12,844 nt of DNA from Flammeovirgaceae bacterium (GCA_002702205.1 NZYP01000043.1:31871-44714), one strand, 5' to 3'. Counted from the first letter of the stretch, positions 1-10,000 are shown. Made by a program: numbers and translations. Notes: generated by a model from the letters alone, not told the origin.

Positions 1-824
1 TGTGATCTTATTTTATATCTTAAGTTATCTATGATGTCTGCATTTCCAGATACAAAAGCACCAATACTTGCCATAGATTTAGCAAATGTTGAGAAAAATA
101 AATCAATTTCATCTTGAACTCCTTGCTCCTCACCACATCCCGCACCAGTCTCACCCATTGTACCAAATCCGTGAGCATCATCAACAAATAACCTGAAATT
201 ATAATCTTTCTTTAACTCTACTATTTTTGATAGGGCTCCCATATTTCCTGACATACCAAAAACTCCCTCTGTTATTACCAAGATACCTCCTCCTGTCTCC
301 TTAACTATCTTAGAAGCTCTGTCTAATTGATCTTTTAAATTATCAATATTGTTGTGAGGATAAACGAAACGTTTTCCAATATGTAACCTGAGACCATCTA
401 TTATACATGCGTGACACTCAGAATCATAAACAATAACGTCTTTCCTATCAACCAACGCATCAATTACAGACAATACTCCCTGGTAGCCATAATTTAATAA
501 TATACTGTCTTCCTTACTTACAAATTCAGATAGATCTCTCTCTAACTGTTGGTGATGGATTGAGTTACCAGACATCATTCTTGCTCCCATGGGATAGGAA
601 AGCCCCCAATCTTTTGCCGCATCTGCATCTGCCTTTCTTACTTCTGGATTGTTAGCAAGACCTAAATAATTATTTAAACTCCAGTTTAGTACATCATTTC
701 CTTTAAACCTCATTCTGGGACCAATCTCCCCTTCGAGCATAGGAAACATGTAGTAGTTGTCATCGATATGTGATAGAGAACCTAAAGGGCCTTTATCTTT
801 TAAAATTTTTTCAAATAGATCCAC
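1..824 (-). CDS. PLP-dependent alpha-oxoamine synthase (KBL/SPT family), 3' end off the window
   Basis: Enzymes of this family condense an amino acid with an acyl thioester, with loss of CO2. Members include 2-amino-3-ketobutyrate CoA ligase, serine palmitoyltransferase, AONS and cysteate acyltransferases. The 274 visible codons cover the N-terminal arm and most of the PLP domain. H138 lies in HACIIDG, D215 and H218 in FVDDAHGFG, and the PLP-binding lysine is K249 in TFAKSMASIG. The 31-residue spacing from H218 to K249 matches E. coli KBL (H213 to K244). The start is a GTG at 824, with an in-frame TAA three codons upstream (833-831); it gives the N-terminus VDLFEKILKDKGPLG, which looks native. 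The gene lies 61 bases after the adaptor gene and may have its own promoter. The subgroup is a Bacteroidota one (YPMGARMMSGN, residues 77-87). The substrate cannot be fixed from sequence: sphingolipid or sulfonolipid (capnine-type) base synthesis is possible. Family call is firm; substrate is open. Confidence 0.9.
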   Translation of the reverse strand, partial: MDLFEKILKDKGPLGSLSHIDDNYYMFPMLEGEIGPRMRFKGNDVLNWSLNNYLGLANNPEVRKADADAAKDWGLSYPMGARMMSGNSIHHQQLERDLSEFVSKEDSILLNYGYQGVLSVIDALVDRKDVIVYDSECHACIIDGLRLHIGKRFVYPHNNIDNLKDQLDRASKIVKETGGGILVITEGVFGMSGNMGALSKIVELKKDYNFRLFVDDAHGFGTMGETGAGCGEEQGVQDEIDLFFSTFAKSMASIGAFVSGNADIIDNLRYKIRS

Positions 825-842
825 TTCCTTTTAATTTTTCTT

Positions 843-850
843 CAAAATTA
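843..850 (-). promoter_or_regulatory. Candidate -7 box (TAATTTTG) upstream of the KBL/SPT-like gene
   Basis: On the minus strand this octamer matches the Bacteroidota sigma-A -7 consensus TAnnTTTG exactly. It lies 18 bases before the GTG start, leaving a leader of roughly a dozen bases. No clear TTG/TTTG element is present 19-21 bases upstream, only T-runs, and the gap is very A/T-rich, so a chance match is possible. If real, the synthase gene can be transcribed independently of the tolC-hlyD pair. Confidence 0.35.
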
Positions 851-885
851 ATAACTAAATATTTAAAAAATATAATTAATTGAAC

Positions 886-2208
886 TTAAAACTTAACCTC
901 AACAGAAACACCTGAATCACCTTTACTCTCGTCCTTCTCGCTATCCTTTATTTTGACAACAGAGCCATCTTTTAACTTCTGAGATATTGCTATATATGGA
1001 CCCTTTATAACATTTTCCTCACCATTAATTCCAGATAAAATTTCAATATTCTCAAAGTCACTTATACCTGTTTCCACAATAACCATCTCAGCTTTCCCAT
1101 CTCTCTCAATAAAAATAACTTGATTTATTACTTCATTACCTAAACTATCTTCTTCTGTTTTAGTTGTAACTGATGATATTGGCACAACTAAAATATCATT
1201 TTTTTCTTGGGTAATAATTTCAACACTTGCAGTCATTCCAGGTTTAAAAGGATTTTTTATACCTTCTTCTTCTACCAAATCTCTAAAAGAGTCATTAAGA
1301 ACTCTAATTTTTACCTTAAACTCAGTAACTGCGTCAGCAGACGGTTTTGGGTTCGCAGTACTTGCGATTTCTGTTACAACTCCAGTAAATTTTTTATTAA
1401 AAGTTGCATATGCATCAACATCAATATTGACAATATCACCAATCTCTACACGTACAATATCATTTTCGTTTACGTCTACACGCACCTCCATTATTGATAG
1501 ATCTGCTATCCTTAAAAGCTCGGTACCTGCCATCTGAGATGTACCTACTACCCTTTCTCCAAGCTCAACACTCAGAAGCGATACTGTGCCAGTCATTGGG
1601 GCCACTATACTGGTTTTTCTTAGATTTTCTTCGGACTCATCAACAGTTGCTAAAGCGCTTCTAACTACATACTCACTTGCTTTTACACTTTGTTTTGAAG
1701 ATTCCAAATCTTGTTTTGAAACTTTAAAATTGGTCTCAGCTAATTCAAATTCAGAGTCAGAGATAACATTCTGATCAAATAGTTTCTTTTGTCTATCAAA
1801 CTCTAGACTGGCTCTAAGGTATTGAGCTTCAGCCCTTGATAAATTTGACTTAGAACTTGATAGATTCGCTCTGACTTGGTTATAGTTTGCTTTCGCTCTC
1901 TCGAGTGCGTTTATAAAATTATCTGGTCGAATCTTAACTAGAAGTTTTCCTTCATTAACAAAGTCTCCCTCCATAATATTTAATTCAATTATCTCACCTG
2001 GAACCTCTGGACTAACTCTTACCTCAACTTCTGGTTGAATTTCACCTGAAGCAGTAACCAACTCAGTAATAGATCCTGAATCCACTATATGAGTTTCGAT
2101 TTCAATGGGCTTAATGCCTCCTATCCAACCCATCTTCCTACCAACTAATGAAACTGCAATGAGTAAAACGATTAAAGAGCCTGCTATTACTAATACTTTA
2201 TTTTTCAT
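886..2208 (-). CDS. Periplasmic adaptor (membrane-fusion protein, HlyD/MacA/RND type)
   Basis: This protein is a membrane-fusion adaptor that would link an inner-membrane exporter (MacB-type ABC or RND pump) to a TolC channel across the periplasm. Its 440 residues begin with one N-terminal membrane anchor (about residues 4-22). The first half of the lipoyl/barrel-sandwich domain follows (about 60-95, including PEVPGEIIELNIMEGDFV). A long alpha-helical hairpin rich in A, S, E, K and Q spans about 100-196. The second lipoyl half is at about 198-235 (IVAPMTGTVS), with beta-barrel and membrane-proximal domains to about 418 (FKPGMTASVEI at 321-331). The tail from 420 is short and charged. The start ATG is 2 bases after the stop of the TolC-like gene, so the two are surely co-transcribed. 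No transporter gene follows in the window, so the partner pump and the exported substrate are unknown. Confidence 0.92.
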   Translation of the reverse strand: MKNKVLVIAGSLIVLLIAVSLVGRKMGWIGGIKPIEIETHIVDSGSITELVTASGEIQPEVEVRVSPEVPGEIIELNIMEGDFVNEGKLLVKIRPDNFINALERAKANYNQVRANLSSSKSNLSRAEAQYLRASLEFDRQKKLFDQNVISDSEFELAETNFKVSKQDLESSKQSVKASEYVVRSALATVDESEENLRKTSIVAPMTGTVSLLSVELGERVVGTSQMAGTELLRIADLSIMEVRVDVNENDIVRVEIGDIVNIDVDAYATFNKKFTGVVTEIASTANPKPSADAVTEFKVKIRVLNDSFRDLVEEEGIKNPFKPGMTASVEIITQEKNDILVVPISSVTTKTEEDSLGNEVINQVIFIERDGKAEMVIVETGISDFENIEILSGINGEENVIKGPYIAISQKLKDGSVVKIKDSEKDESKGDSGVSVEVKF

Positions 2209-2210
2209 AT

Positions 2211-3659
2211 TTAAAAAGTTAATTCTTTACCTTGATAGAAGTCTAATACTTTAAGTTTAAATATATAATCATATTTAGATGATAACATATCATTTTTTGC
2301 CCTAACAAGGTTATTATTAGATATTTGATATTCAGTAAAGTTAATACTTCCCAAATCATATTGACTCTGAATTATTCTAAATGACTCCTCAAGAGCCCTA
2401 ACTTGTTTTACTGTTGCTGAATAGGACTTAGATGCTGATAAGGCATCGTTGTAAGATGTTTCAATTGTCTGTCTTATCTGATTTTTAGCCTCTATTAAAT
2501 TTATATCCGAAAGCTCTTTATTTAATTTTGCCCTCTTTATATTTCCTGATGTTGTATATCTATTAAAAATTGGTATGGAAATGGAAAAGCTTAAAGATTT
2601 ACTTAGATAATCTTTCCACTGCTCAAGGACAGTAAAGTCTTTATCTGATCCAACGACATTAGGAACAAGAGACATTGATGAAACAGTCTCCAATGGATTA
2701 CTCGTAAGGTAGCCAATAGTTGTAGGTTGCATAGAGAAACCATCATAAAAATCTCTTTGTCTATTAGCATAGCTGGAGTAATTTGAATTAAAGCTAGATG
2801 ATGCAGATATTGTAGGATATCTACCACCTCTAGAAATCTTTAAGTTATAAAGACTAGATTCTGCAGATTTCTCAGCACTTTTAATTTCCGGCAGAACAGA
2901 TATGGCAACGTCGTATATTTCATTAGGGTTAGAATCAACTACAGTAGATGGGTTTAACTCAACTACCGGCCTTTCAATGCTTATATCTATATTGTTTTCG
3001 AGTAAAAGTATTTGTTTTAATTGTAAAATAGCAAACCTATATCCATTCTCCTGCTGTATAACTGCTAACTCATCACCAGCAAGTTGAGCCTCTAAGTTTA
3101 ATTTATTAGTTAGCGAAATTGAACCTGCTTCAACTAATTTAATAGTTCTTGATAACTGCTCTCTAGTTGATTGGTACTGATATCTAGCATTTTCAAGCCT
3201 ATCCATTACAAGCATAATGCTTAGGTATTGACTAACAACACTTAGCATCACGTTATTTTTAGTATTTTCTAAATCGAAAACACTTTTTTCAAGTAAAGAT
3301 TTTGATTGTTTAATTGAGTTTCTTACCGAAAAACCAGAAAACAGCGTAACATTTGATGATGCTCCAATTCCAGAGAAATTTGAAGTGGTAGATAAAAATG
3401 TATTTGTAGTAGGATCTACAGATCTACCCCAGTTATTACCATAATTGGAAAATAAATTAAGAGATGGTGTCTGTTGAAGTTTGGATTGTATATGTCCAAC
3501 TTTTTGTATCTCATAATTAAGTATACTTCTCTTTAATTGTAAATTGTTTTCAAGTGCTATCTCAATACACTGCTGTAGGTCAAGTTTTAAAACTGATTTC
3601 TCCTGGGTATAGGAAACTAAGGGAATTAAATAAACTATAAATAATTTAAATATTCTCAT
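2211..3659 (-). CDS. TolC-family outer-membrane efflux protein
   Basis: This is an outer-membrane channel-tunnel protein (OEP family) that would form the exit duct of a tripartite exporter. It has 482 residues, normal for Bacteroidota TolC proteins. A signal peptide covers about residues 1-18 (MRIFKLFIVYLIPLVSYT). The first OEP repeat starts with LDLQQCIEIALENNLQLK (26-43) and contains the strand region LNLFSNYGNNWGRS (67-80). A second repeat begins near 255 (LPEIKSAEKSAESSLYNLK) with its own beta region (YPTISASSSFN, 281-291). Long coiled helices span about 115-220 and 380-470, with QYDLGSINFTEYQ (433-445) near the end of the second. It is the first gene of the pair with the adaptor (2-base gap). 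It is separated from thyA by 82 bases that carry a promoter-like box, so it probably starts its own transcript. Confidence 0.92.
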   Translation of the reverse strand: MRIFKLFIVYLIPLVSYTQEKSVLKLDLQQCIEIALENNLQLKRSILNYEIQKVGHIQSKLQQTPSLNLFSNYGNNWGRSVDPTTNTFLSTTSNFSGIGASSNVTLFSGFSVRNSIKQSKSLLEKSVFDLENTKNNVMLSVVSQYLSIMLVMDRLENARYQYQSTREQLSRTIKLVEAGSISLTNKLNLEAQLAGDELAVIQQENGYRFAILQLKQILLLENNIDISIERPVVELNPSTVVDSNPNEIYDVAISVLPEIKSAEKSAESSLYNLKISRGGRYPTISASSSFNSNYSSYANRQRDFYDGFSMQPTTIGYLTSNPLETVSSMSLVPNVVGSDKDFTVLEQWKDYLSKSLSFSISIPIFNRYTTSGNIKRAKLNKELSDINLIEAKNQIRQTIETSYNDALSASKSYSATVKQVRALEESFRIIQSQYDLGSINFTEYQISNNNLVRAKNDMLSSKYDYIFKLKVLDFYQGKELTF

Positions 3660-3707
3660 TTAACTATTTAGATGACATTTAAGACAAAACCACTTGCCTT
3701 ATAAGCG

Positions 3708-3715
3708 CAAATATA
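3708..3715 (-). promoter_or_regulatory. Candidate -7 box (TATATTTG) for the tolC-hlyD transcript
   Basis: On the minus strand this is an exact match to the Bacteroidota -7 consensus TAnnTTTG, inside the 82-base gap between the thyA stop and the TolC-like start. It would give a leader of about 40 bases. The upstream -33 position has TTTT rather than TTTG. Position and match support a promoter, but there is no transcript evidence. Confidence 0.4.
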
Positions 3716-3741
3716 AACTTTAATAGGAATAAAAAGATTCT

Positions 3742-4536
3742 TTAAACAGAAACCTCACCCTTAATATGAGGGTGTGCTGAATAATTTTCCAAGGTAAAAT
3801 CTTTATACTCAAATGAAAAAATATCATTTACACTATCATTAATTTTCATTTGAGGCAGAGGAAAGGTCTTTCTACTTAGTTGTAAATTAACCTGATCTAA
3901 ATGATTTAAATATATATGAGCATCACCAAATGTATGGACAAAATCACCAAGTTTTAAATTACAAACTTGGGCTACCATCATTGTAAGAAGAGCGTAAGAA
4001 GCAATATTAAATGGAACACCAAGAAATACGTCAGCACTCCTCTGATAAAGTTGACAAGACAACTTATTATCGTTAACATAAAATTGAAAAATTGTATGAC
4101 ACGGAGGAAGAGCCATATTTTCAATTTCAGGAACATTCCAAGCACTTATTATATGTCTTCTAGAGTAAGGATTTTTTTTTAATGATTTTATCAAATTTTT
4201 AATTTGATCATGGGACGTGCCATCTTTCCCTTGCCAGCTTCTCCATTGAACACCATACACTGGTCCTAAATCTCCATTCTCATCAGCCCACTCATCCCAA
4301 ATCCTTACCCCATTATCATTTAGATACTTTGTATTATTATCTCCATTCAAAAACCATAATAGCTCATATATAATTGACTTAAGATGTATTTTTTTTGTAG
4401 TAATTAAAGGAAACCCATCTTCTAAATTAAATCTCATCTGATGTCCAAAAATGCTTATTGTGCCTGTTCCTGTCCTGTCAGACTTTTTATCCCCTTTCTC
4501 TAAAATAGTTTTAAGAAGTTTATGGTATTGCTTCAT
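3742..4536 (-). CDS. thyA: Thymidylate synthase
   Basis: ThyA converts dUMP plus 5,10-methylene-tetrahydrofolate to dTMP plus dihydrofolate in the cytoplasm, supplying thymidine nucleotides for DNA synthesis. The protein has 264 residues, the same length as E. coli ThyA, and key residues keep the same numbers. These are R21 (phosphate binding), R126/R127, the nucleophile C146 in ALPPCH, R166-S167-D169 (QRSADVFLG), N177, H207 and Y209. The start MKQYHKLL matches the family N-terminus. The gene sits at the head of the leftward block, divergent from the large unknown gene. dfrA/folA, its usual partner in flavobacteria, is not in the window. Nothing is broken or unusual. Confidence 0.98.
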   Translation of the reverse strand: MKQYHKLLKTILEKGDKKSDRTGTGTISIFGHQMRFNLEDGFPLITTKKIHLKSIIYELLWFLNGDNNTKYLNDNGVRIWDEWADENGDLGPVYGVQWRSWQGKDGTSHDQIKNLIKSLKKNPYSRRHIISAWNVPEIENMALPPCHTIFQFYVNDNKLSCQLYQRSADVFLGVPFNIASYALLTMMVAQVCNLKLGDFVHTFGDAHIYLNHLDQVNLQLSRKTFPLPQMKINDSVNDIFSFEYKDFTLENYSAHPHIKGEVSV

Positions 4537-4626
4537 TTTGATTTATTAAACTTTTATAATTTAAAAATAATAGATAATCTTTTGTATTTTGTTTACTTCA
4601 ATAATTTATTTTAATATTAATTTGAA
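4537..4626. promoter_or_regulatory. Divergent intergenic region between thyA and the 811-residue gene
   Basis: This 90-base, almost purely A/T gap must carry promoters for both gene blocks. On the minus strand, TATTTTTA (4569-4562) matches 7 of the 8 positions of TAnnTTTG and would give a thyA leader of about 20 bases. On the plus strand only weak matches are present (TATTTTAA at 4607-4614, with TTTG at 4588-4591 too close for normal spacing). The region is certain; the exact boxes are not. Confidence 0.4.
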
Positions 4627-7062
4627 ATGATTAAAAAATTAGTTCTTTTATCTGTAGTAATATTATCTATCTTTTTTTTATATGTAAGAAATTCAGACAC
4701 TTACCAACTTAAAATTTGGAGTATAATACCTAGTAATTCTTTAATGGTTTTTGAGGTTAAAGATCCTCTTTCTGGATGGGAAAAATTTTCTAATGAACTA
4801 AATGAAAATGAATTTGAACATCTTAAAAAAATTGTAAACAGAGAATTAAAAGATTTTAATAAGTTTTTAAATAATAAATTGGATGTTCTATCAAATGATA
4901 ATGAACTAATTATATCTCTATCTAAAACATCTAATAAAAATTTTGATCTCTTATTTTCTACATACAAGAATAAATTAGATTTTAATTTCGTAATTGAAAA
5001 GCTAAGAGATAGTTTATCATTTGAAGTCTCTTCTAGAATATTTAACAGCCATAAAATTTATGAATTTTTAGATGGTGAGAATTTATTCTCAGCTGTAATT
5101 CTTGGTGATGTGATATCGGTATCAAAAAATAGCCTACTTATAGAAGATGCTATTAGAACCTCTAATAATAAAGATTTACAATTTAGATATGTGAACAACC
5201 AGCTATTTAATCAGGTTATGGTAAAAAATGATCTGGGAAATATTTTTATTAATTTTTTAGAACTTTCAAAATCTTTTCAAGATCACAAACATTTATTTAA
5301 TAATCTTCCAGATAAAACTTTCTTAGATTTTAAACAAAAAGAAAATATTTTTTATTTAAGCGGATTTTCATCTAACAGTAAAAAAAACTTGAATGATAGT
5401 ATCTTAATAGATGATGATATGGTTAAAGTTATTCCTAAAAATTCAATATATTTTACCAACTCTGTTTTAAGCCATAAAATAAATAAAGATGTTATTGAAT
5501 ATGGGAGGTTTTCTTTTAAGAGCTCATACTCAAATTTAAATCATGAAATAATTGTTTTTGATATAGTAAAAAATGATTTTTTTGAGTTAAGTATCAACGA
5601 TTTTAAAGACGATAAAATAGTTGAAATTCAAAATAAAATTATTTCAGAAGTACTTGATAGTTTAAAATATAAAAATGAAAAAATATTTATCTATAAAGGA
5701 AAAAAATACTATTATATATCTTCAAACTACAACTCCATGACAGAATTTGAAGAGATATATTCATCTAATAATTTCTGGAGAAAAGACTTAAAATTTTCTA
5801 GATTTTTAACAAATATAAATAAAGATCAAAACACAACAATCCTAATTAACTTTAGTGAATTATCTAAAAACTATTCTTTTTTAGGTAATAGTATTCTTAA
5901 AGAAATTGATTTAATATCAATCCAGCTAAGTTCTGTAAATAATAAATTTTATACTACAATAAATTTTAATACGAACTCAAATTCAATTGAGATAGAAAAT
6001 GATAACAATCTAACTTTTAAAGCAAGGAATAAATTGATATCTAAACCTTACGTTTACTTTAGTCATGTTGACAACTCTCCCCAAGTAATTACTCAAGATG
6101 AAAATAACATTATATACCATTTAGATAAGGAATTAAATAAAGTTTGGGAAGATTCAATTGATTCAAAAATTATCTCAAAGCCTATTATTATTGACTATTA
6201 CAACAATAGAAAGAAACAAATTCTCTTCGCGACAAAGAATAAAATATATTGTTATGATAGATTAGGAAATATTCTACCTGGATTTCCAATTAAAAATCCA
6301 AGTAAAAGTGGTCAAATTGATGATATTAATATTATTGATTATGATAAATCAAAGAGATATAGGATTTCATTATCGTCAGGAAATAAAGCATTCTTAATAG
6401 ATAAATATGGAAAGCTGCTTGAGGGTTGGAATCCATTAATAATGGAAGATCTATTAGTTGAAGCTCCTAAGCATTTTAGAGTTGGAGGGAAGGATTATAT
6501 ATTATTATCGCTTGAGAATGGTGATATATTCCTTAAAAACAGAAAGGGTTCAAATTACAGTGGTTTCCCAATTAAAGTAGAAAATAAACTATATGAAAAA
6601 ATATTTGTTGACTTAGGACAAAATATTAGAAATACTTCTTTAGTAGCTCTTGACGAATTAGGCAAAACATATGTCATAGGTATAAATGGTAGAATAAGTA
6701 AAGAGAACCAAATGTTTAGAAGAAGTAAAAATTCAAAATTTAAATTATTAACTGATCCTCTAGAAAGAAATTATGTTAAGCTATCTGTTGATAATGATGT
6801 TATTTATCTTAGAGAAAAAACTATAAATTTTAAAAATAATAATGGTTTTACATATCAGTTTTATAGTTTAGGTGGTGGGAAAAGCTTCCTCGCAATAACA
6901 GATCCAAAAGAAAAATTATCCTATTTTCTAGATATGAATCTAGAACCAAAATTTAAAAATATATTAAACGAAAAAGAGGTGTCGTTCATAAATTCCAAAA
7001 ATATTTCTTACATATACACAACATTTAATAAAACATTATCTGTGATAGAAATAAAAAATTAA
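4627..7062 (+). CDS. Large membrane-anchored envelope protein of unknown function, with C-terminal propeller-like repeats
   Basis: I do not recognise a named family with certainty. The N-terminal hydrophobic segment (residues 4-20, LVLLSVVILSIFFLYV) is a signal anchor or uncleaved signal peptide, so the 811-residue body should face the periplasm. Residues about 30-455 start with WSIIPSNSLMVFEV, reminiscent of DUF3352-type Bacteroidota proteins that begin 'IP..s..vf'; this is a weak resemblance. From about 470 to 700 there are degenerate beta-repeats built around 'iy.yDr.G..l.GfPi': YCYDRLGNILPGFPI (541-555), FLIDKYGKLLEGW (589-601), FLKNRKGSNYSGFPI (635-649) and TYVIGINGRI (681-690). These resemble PQQ/FG-GAP-type propeller blades. 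There is no lipobox cysteine and no sorting tail. It is first in the rightward block, 29 bases before the Asp-box gene. Composition is very rich in N, K, I, S and D, like its neighbours. Coding status is certain; function is unknown. Confidence 0.85.
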   Translation: MIKKLVLLSVVILSIFFLYVRNSDTYQLKIWSIIPSNSLMVFEVKDPLSGWEKFSNELNENEFEHLKKIVNRELKDFNKFLNNKLDVLSNDNELIISLSKTSNKNFDLLFSTYKNKLDFNFVIEKLRDSLSFEVSSRIFNSHKIYEFLDGENLFSAVILGDVISVSKNSLLIEDAIRTSNNKDLQFRYVNNQLFNQVMVKNDLGNIFINFLELSKSFQDHKHLFNNLPDKTFLDFKQKENIFYLSGFSSNSKKNLNDSILIDDDMVKVIPKNSIYFTNSVLSHKINKDVIEYGRFSFKSSYSNLNHEIIVFDIVKNDFFELSINDFKDDKIVEIQNKIISEVLDSLKYKNEKIFIYKGKKYYYISSNYNSMTEFEEIYSSNNFWRKDLKFSRFLTNINKDQNTTILINFSELSKNYSFLGNSILKEIDLISIQLSSVNNKFYTTINFNTNSNSIEIENDNNLTFKARNKLISKPYVYFSHVDNSPQVITQDENNIIYHLDKELNKVWEDSIDSKIISKPIIIDYYNNRKKQILFATKNKIYCYDRLGNILPGFPIKNPSKSGQIDDINIIDYDKSKRYRISLSSGNKAFLIDKYGKLLEGWNPLIMEDLLVEAPKHFRVGGKDYILLSLENGDIFLKNRKGSNYSGFPIKVENKLYEKIFVDLGQNIRNTSLVALDELGKTYVIGINGRISKENQMFRRSKNSKFKLLTDPLERNYVKLSVDNDVIYLREKTINFKNNNGFTYQFYSLGGGKSFLAITDPKEKLSYFLDMNLEPKFKNILNEKEVSFINSKNISYIYTTFNKTLSVIEIKN

Positions 7063-7091
7063 ATATTTTTAAAAAAACTAACTTATAAACC

Positions 7092-10000
7092 ATGAAAAAC
7101 TCATTTATATTCATAATAATATCACTATTCTTTTATGTAGATTCATCTGCTCAGAAAAAGAATAAAAAAAATTTTCAATCGATAAAATATGAAATTCCAA
7201 ACCTTAACTGGAGATCCATCGGGCCATATAGAGGAGGTAGAGCATCTTCAGTTACAGGTGTTTCTAATTCAGACAATACATACTATTTTGGTGCTACTGG
7301 AGGAGGAGTTTGGAAAACAACAGATTCAGGACAAAACTGGAAAAATATATCAGACGGTTTCTTTGGGGGATCTATTGGAGCAATATCTGCTAGTCAATCT
7401 GATCCAAATATTTTATACGTAGGAACAGGTGAAAAAACAGTTAGAGGAAATGTATCTCCAGGATATGGTGGATTTTGGAAATCAGATGATGCAGGAGAAA
7501 CTTGGGAAAAAATGAATTTAGATATTGATCAAGTGCAAGTAGGTAGAATTGCTATTCATCCAAAAAATCCAGATATTGTTTATATAGCCATTATAGGTGA
7601 TTTATTTAAGAACAGTAAAAAAAGAGGTGTATATAAATCATCTGATGGAGGTAAAACATGGAAACATGTTCTGTTTTCAAATGAGAGATCTGGAGCCGTT
7701 GACATTTCTATAGATAAAAATAATCCTAGAATAATTTTTGCCTCTACTTGGAATATAAGAAGAACACCTTATAGTTTAGAAAGTGGTGGCGAAGGATCTG
7801 GATTGTGGAAATCTACAGATGGTGGAGAAACATGGGTTAATATCTCAGGAAATGATGGTTTACCAGATGGACTCTGGGGTATAAGCGGAGTATCTGTTTC
7901 GCCAGTAAATTCAAAGAAAATTTTTGCTTTAATAGAAAATAAGGACGGGGGGTTATTCAGATCAGACGATGGAGGAAATTCATGGAAAAAAATAAATCAG
8001 GATAGAAACCTTAGGCAAAGAGCATGGTATTACACTAGAGTCTATGCTGATACTCAAAATGAAAATAGAGTATATGTGATGAATGTTTCATTCTGGAGAT
8101 CAGAAGATGATGGTAAATCTTTTGATAGGTACAGAACACCACATGGTGATCATCATGACTTGTGGATAGATCCAAAAAATAATAATAGACTTATAGTTGC
8201 CGATGATGGAGGAGCTCAAGTAAGTAATGATGATGCAAACAATTGGTCAACATACATGAACCAACCTACTGCCCAGTATTACAGAGTAGCTACAGATAAT
8301 AGTTTTCCTTATAATATCCTTGTAGCTCAGCAAGATAATAGTACTCAAAGAGTTCCACATAGAGTTAATTCTGGTGGAATTTCAGAGGGTGACTGGGAGT
8401 CATCTGCTGGAGGTGAAAGTGCTCACCTTGCAGCAAAGCCTGACAATCCTGATATTGTTTATGGAGGAAGTTATGGAGGTTACCTCACAAGATTAGATCA
8501 TTCAACTGGTGAGGTTAGATCAGTAAATGTATGGCCAAATAATCCGATGGGTCATGGAGCTGAAGATATGAAATTTAGATTTCAATGGAATTTTCCTATA
8601 TTCTTTTCACCTCATGATGCTAACAAACTTTACACTACATCAAATAGGTTTCACGTTACATATAACGAAGGTGAAAAGTGGGAAGTATTCAGTCCCGATC
8701 TAACTAGAAATGAAAAAGAAAAACTTGGACCCTCAGGAGGACCTATAACTAAAGATAATACAGCTGTAGAATATTATGCTACAATTTTTGCTGCTTGTGA
8801 ATCTCCTTATGAAAAAGATTTATTTTGGGCTGCATCTGATGATGGTTTAATTCATGTTTCCAAAGATGGAGGAAAAAATTGGGAGGATGTAACACCAAAT
8901 AATTCTCCAAAATATCTAATGTGGAATAGTGTTGAACCTGATCCATTTGTTGAGGGAGGTCTTTATGCAGCAGGAACATTATATAAGACTGGAGATTTCC
9001 AACCCTATCTATATAAGACTAAAGATTATGGTAAGACTTGGGAAAAAATAACAAAAGGTATACCAAATAATCATTTTACAAGGGTTTTAAGAGCAGACCC
9101 AAATAAAGAAAAACTTCTTTATGCTGGAACTGAGTCAGGTATGTACGTATCCTTTGATGACGGTATTTCTTGGAACTCATTTCAACTTAATCTACCACTT
9201 GTTCCGATAACTGATCTAACAATAAAAAATAATAACCTGATCGCAGCAACTCAAGGTAGGTCATTATGGTTAATTGATGATTTGACTCCGTTACATCAGC
9301 TTAATGATCAAGTAAATAAAGCTTCAATTAAATTATTTAAACCTATTGATAGTTATAGAATGGGTAGAGCAAGTTGGGGAACACCAAGAAATGCCGGGAA
9401 AAATCACCACAACGGTGTTGAAGTTTTTTTTAATGTAGATGAAAGTTTGTTAAATGAGAACACAACTATTTCTCTACAATTTCTTGATGAAGAGAAAAAT
9501 TTAATAAAAGAATTTAATAATAAATCTGATGAGAATAAACTAGAAGTAAATGATGAAAAAAATTCATTCATTTGGAATATGAGATATGATGATGCTAAAG
9601 GTTTTGATGGATTAATTATGTGGGCAGCAAGCCTTAGAGGTCCTATTGCATCACCAGGTAAATATCACGTAAAATTAACAGTGAATGATAAATCCGAAGA
9701 ACAGTCATTTAATATTTTAAAAGATCCAAGAAGTAATTCTACTGAAGGTGACTTAGATGAACAATTTAATTTTTTACTGAGTGTAAGAGATAAGGTATCC
9801 GATATTCATCAAACAATAATTGATATAAGATTAATTAGATCTCAACTCAATGATTTAAAAAGTAAAATATCAGAAGAATATCCAGATATGCAGACCAGAA
9901 TTAATGATATTATATCAAGGGTTACTTTGGTTGAAGAAAAATTATATCAAACAAAAAACAGAAGTGGTCAGGACCCACTAAATTTTCCAATTAGATTAAA

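Noticed and set aside
1207..1497. Open frames opposite or out of frame with the adaptor, TolC, thyA, Asp-box, der and leuS genes
   Set aside because: Each overlaps a gene with clear family motifs and shows no domain, signal peptide or conserved pattern of its own.
3755..3778. Hairpin-like repeat (CACCCT...AGGGTG) at the 3' end of thyA
   Set aside because: It falls in the conserved coding sequence HPHIKGEV before the stop, has a six-pair stem and no adjacent T-run. Best explained by the codons themselves.
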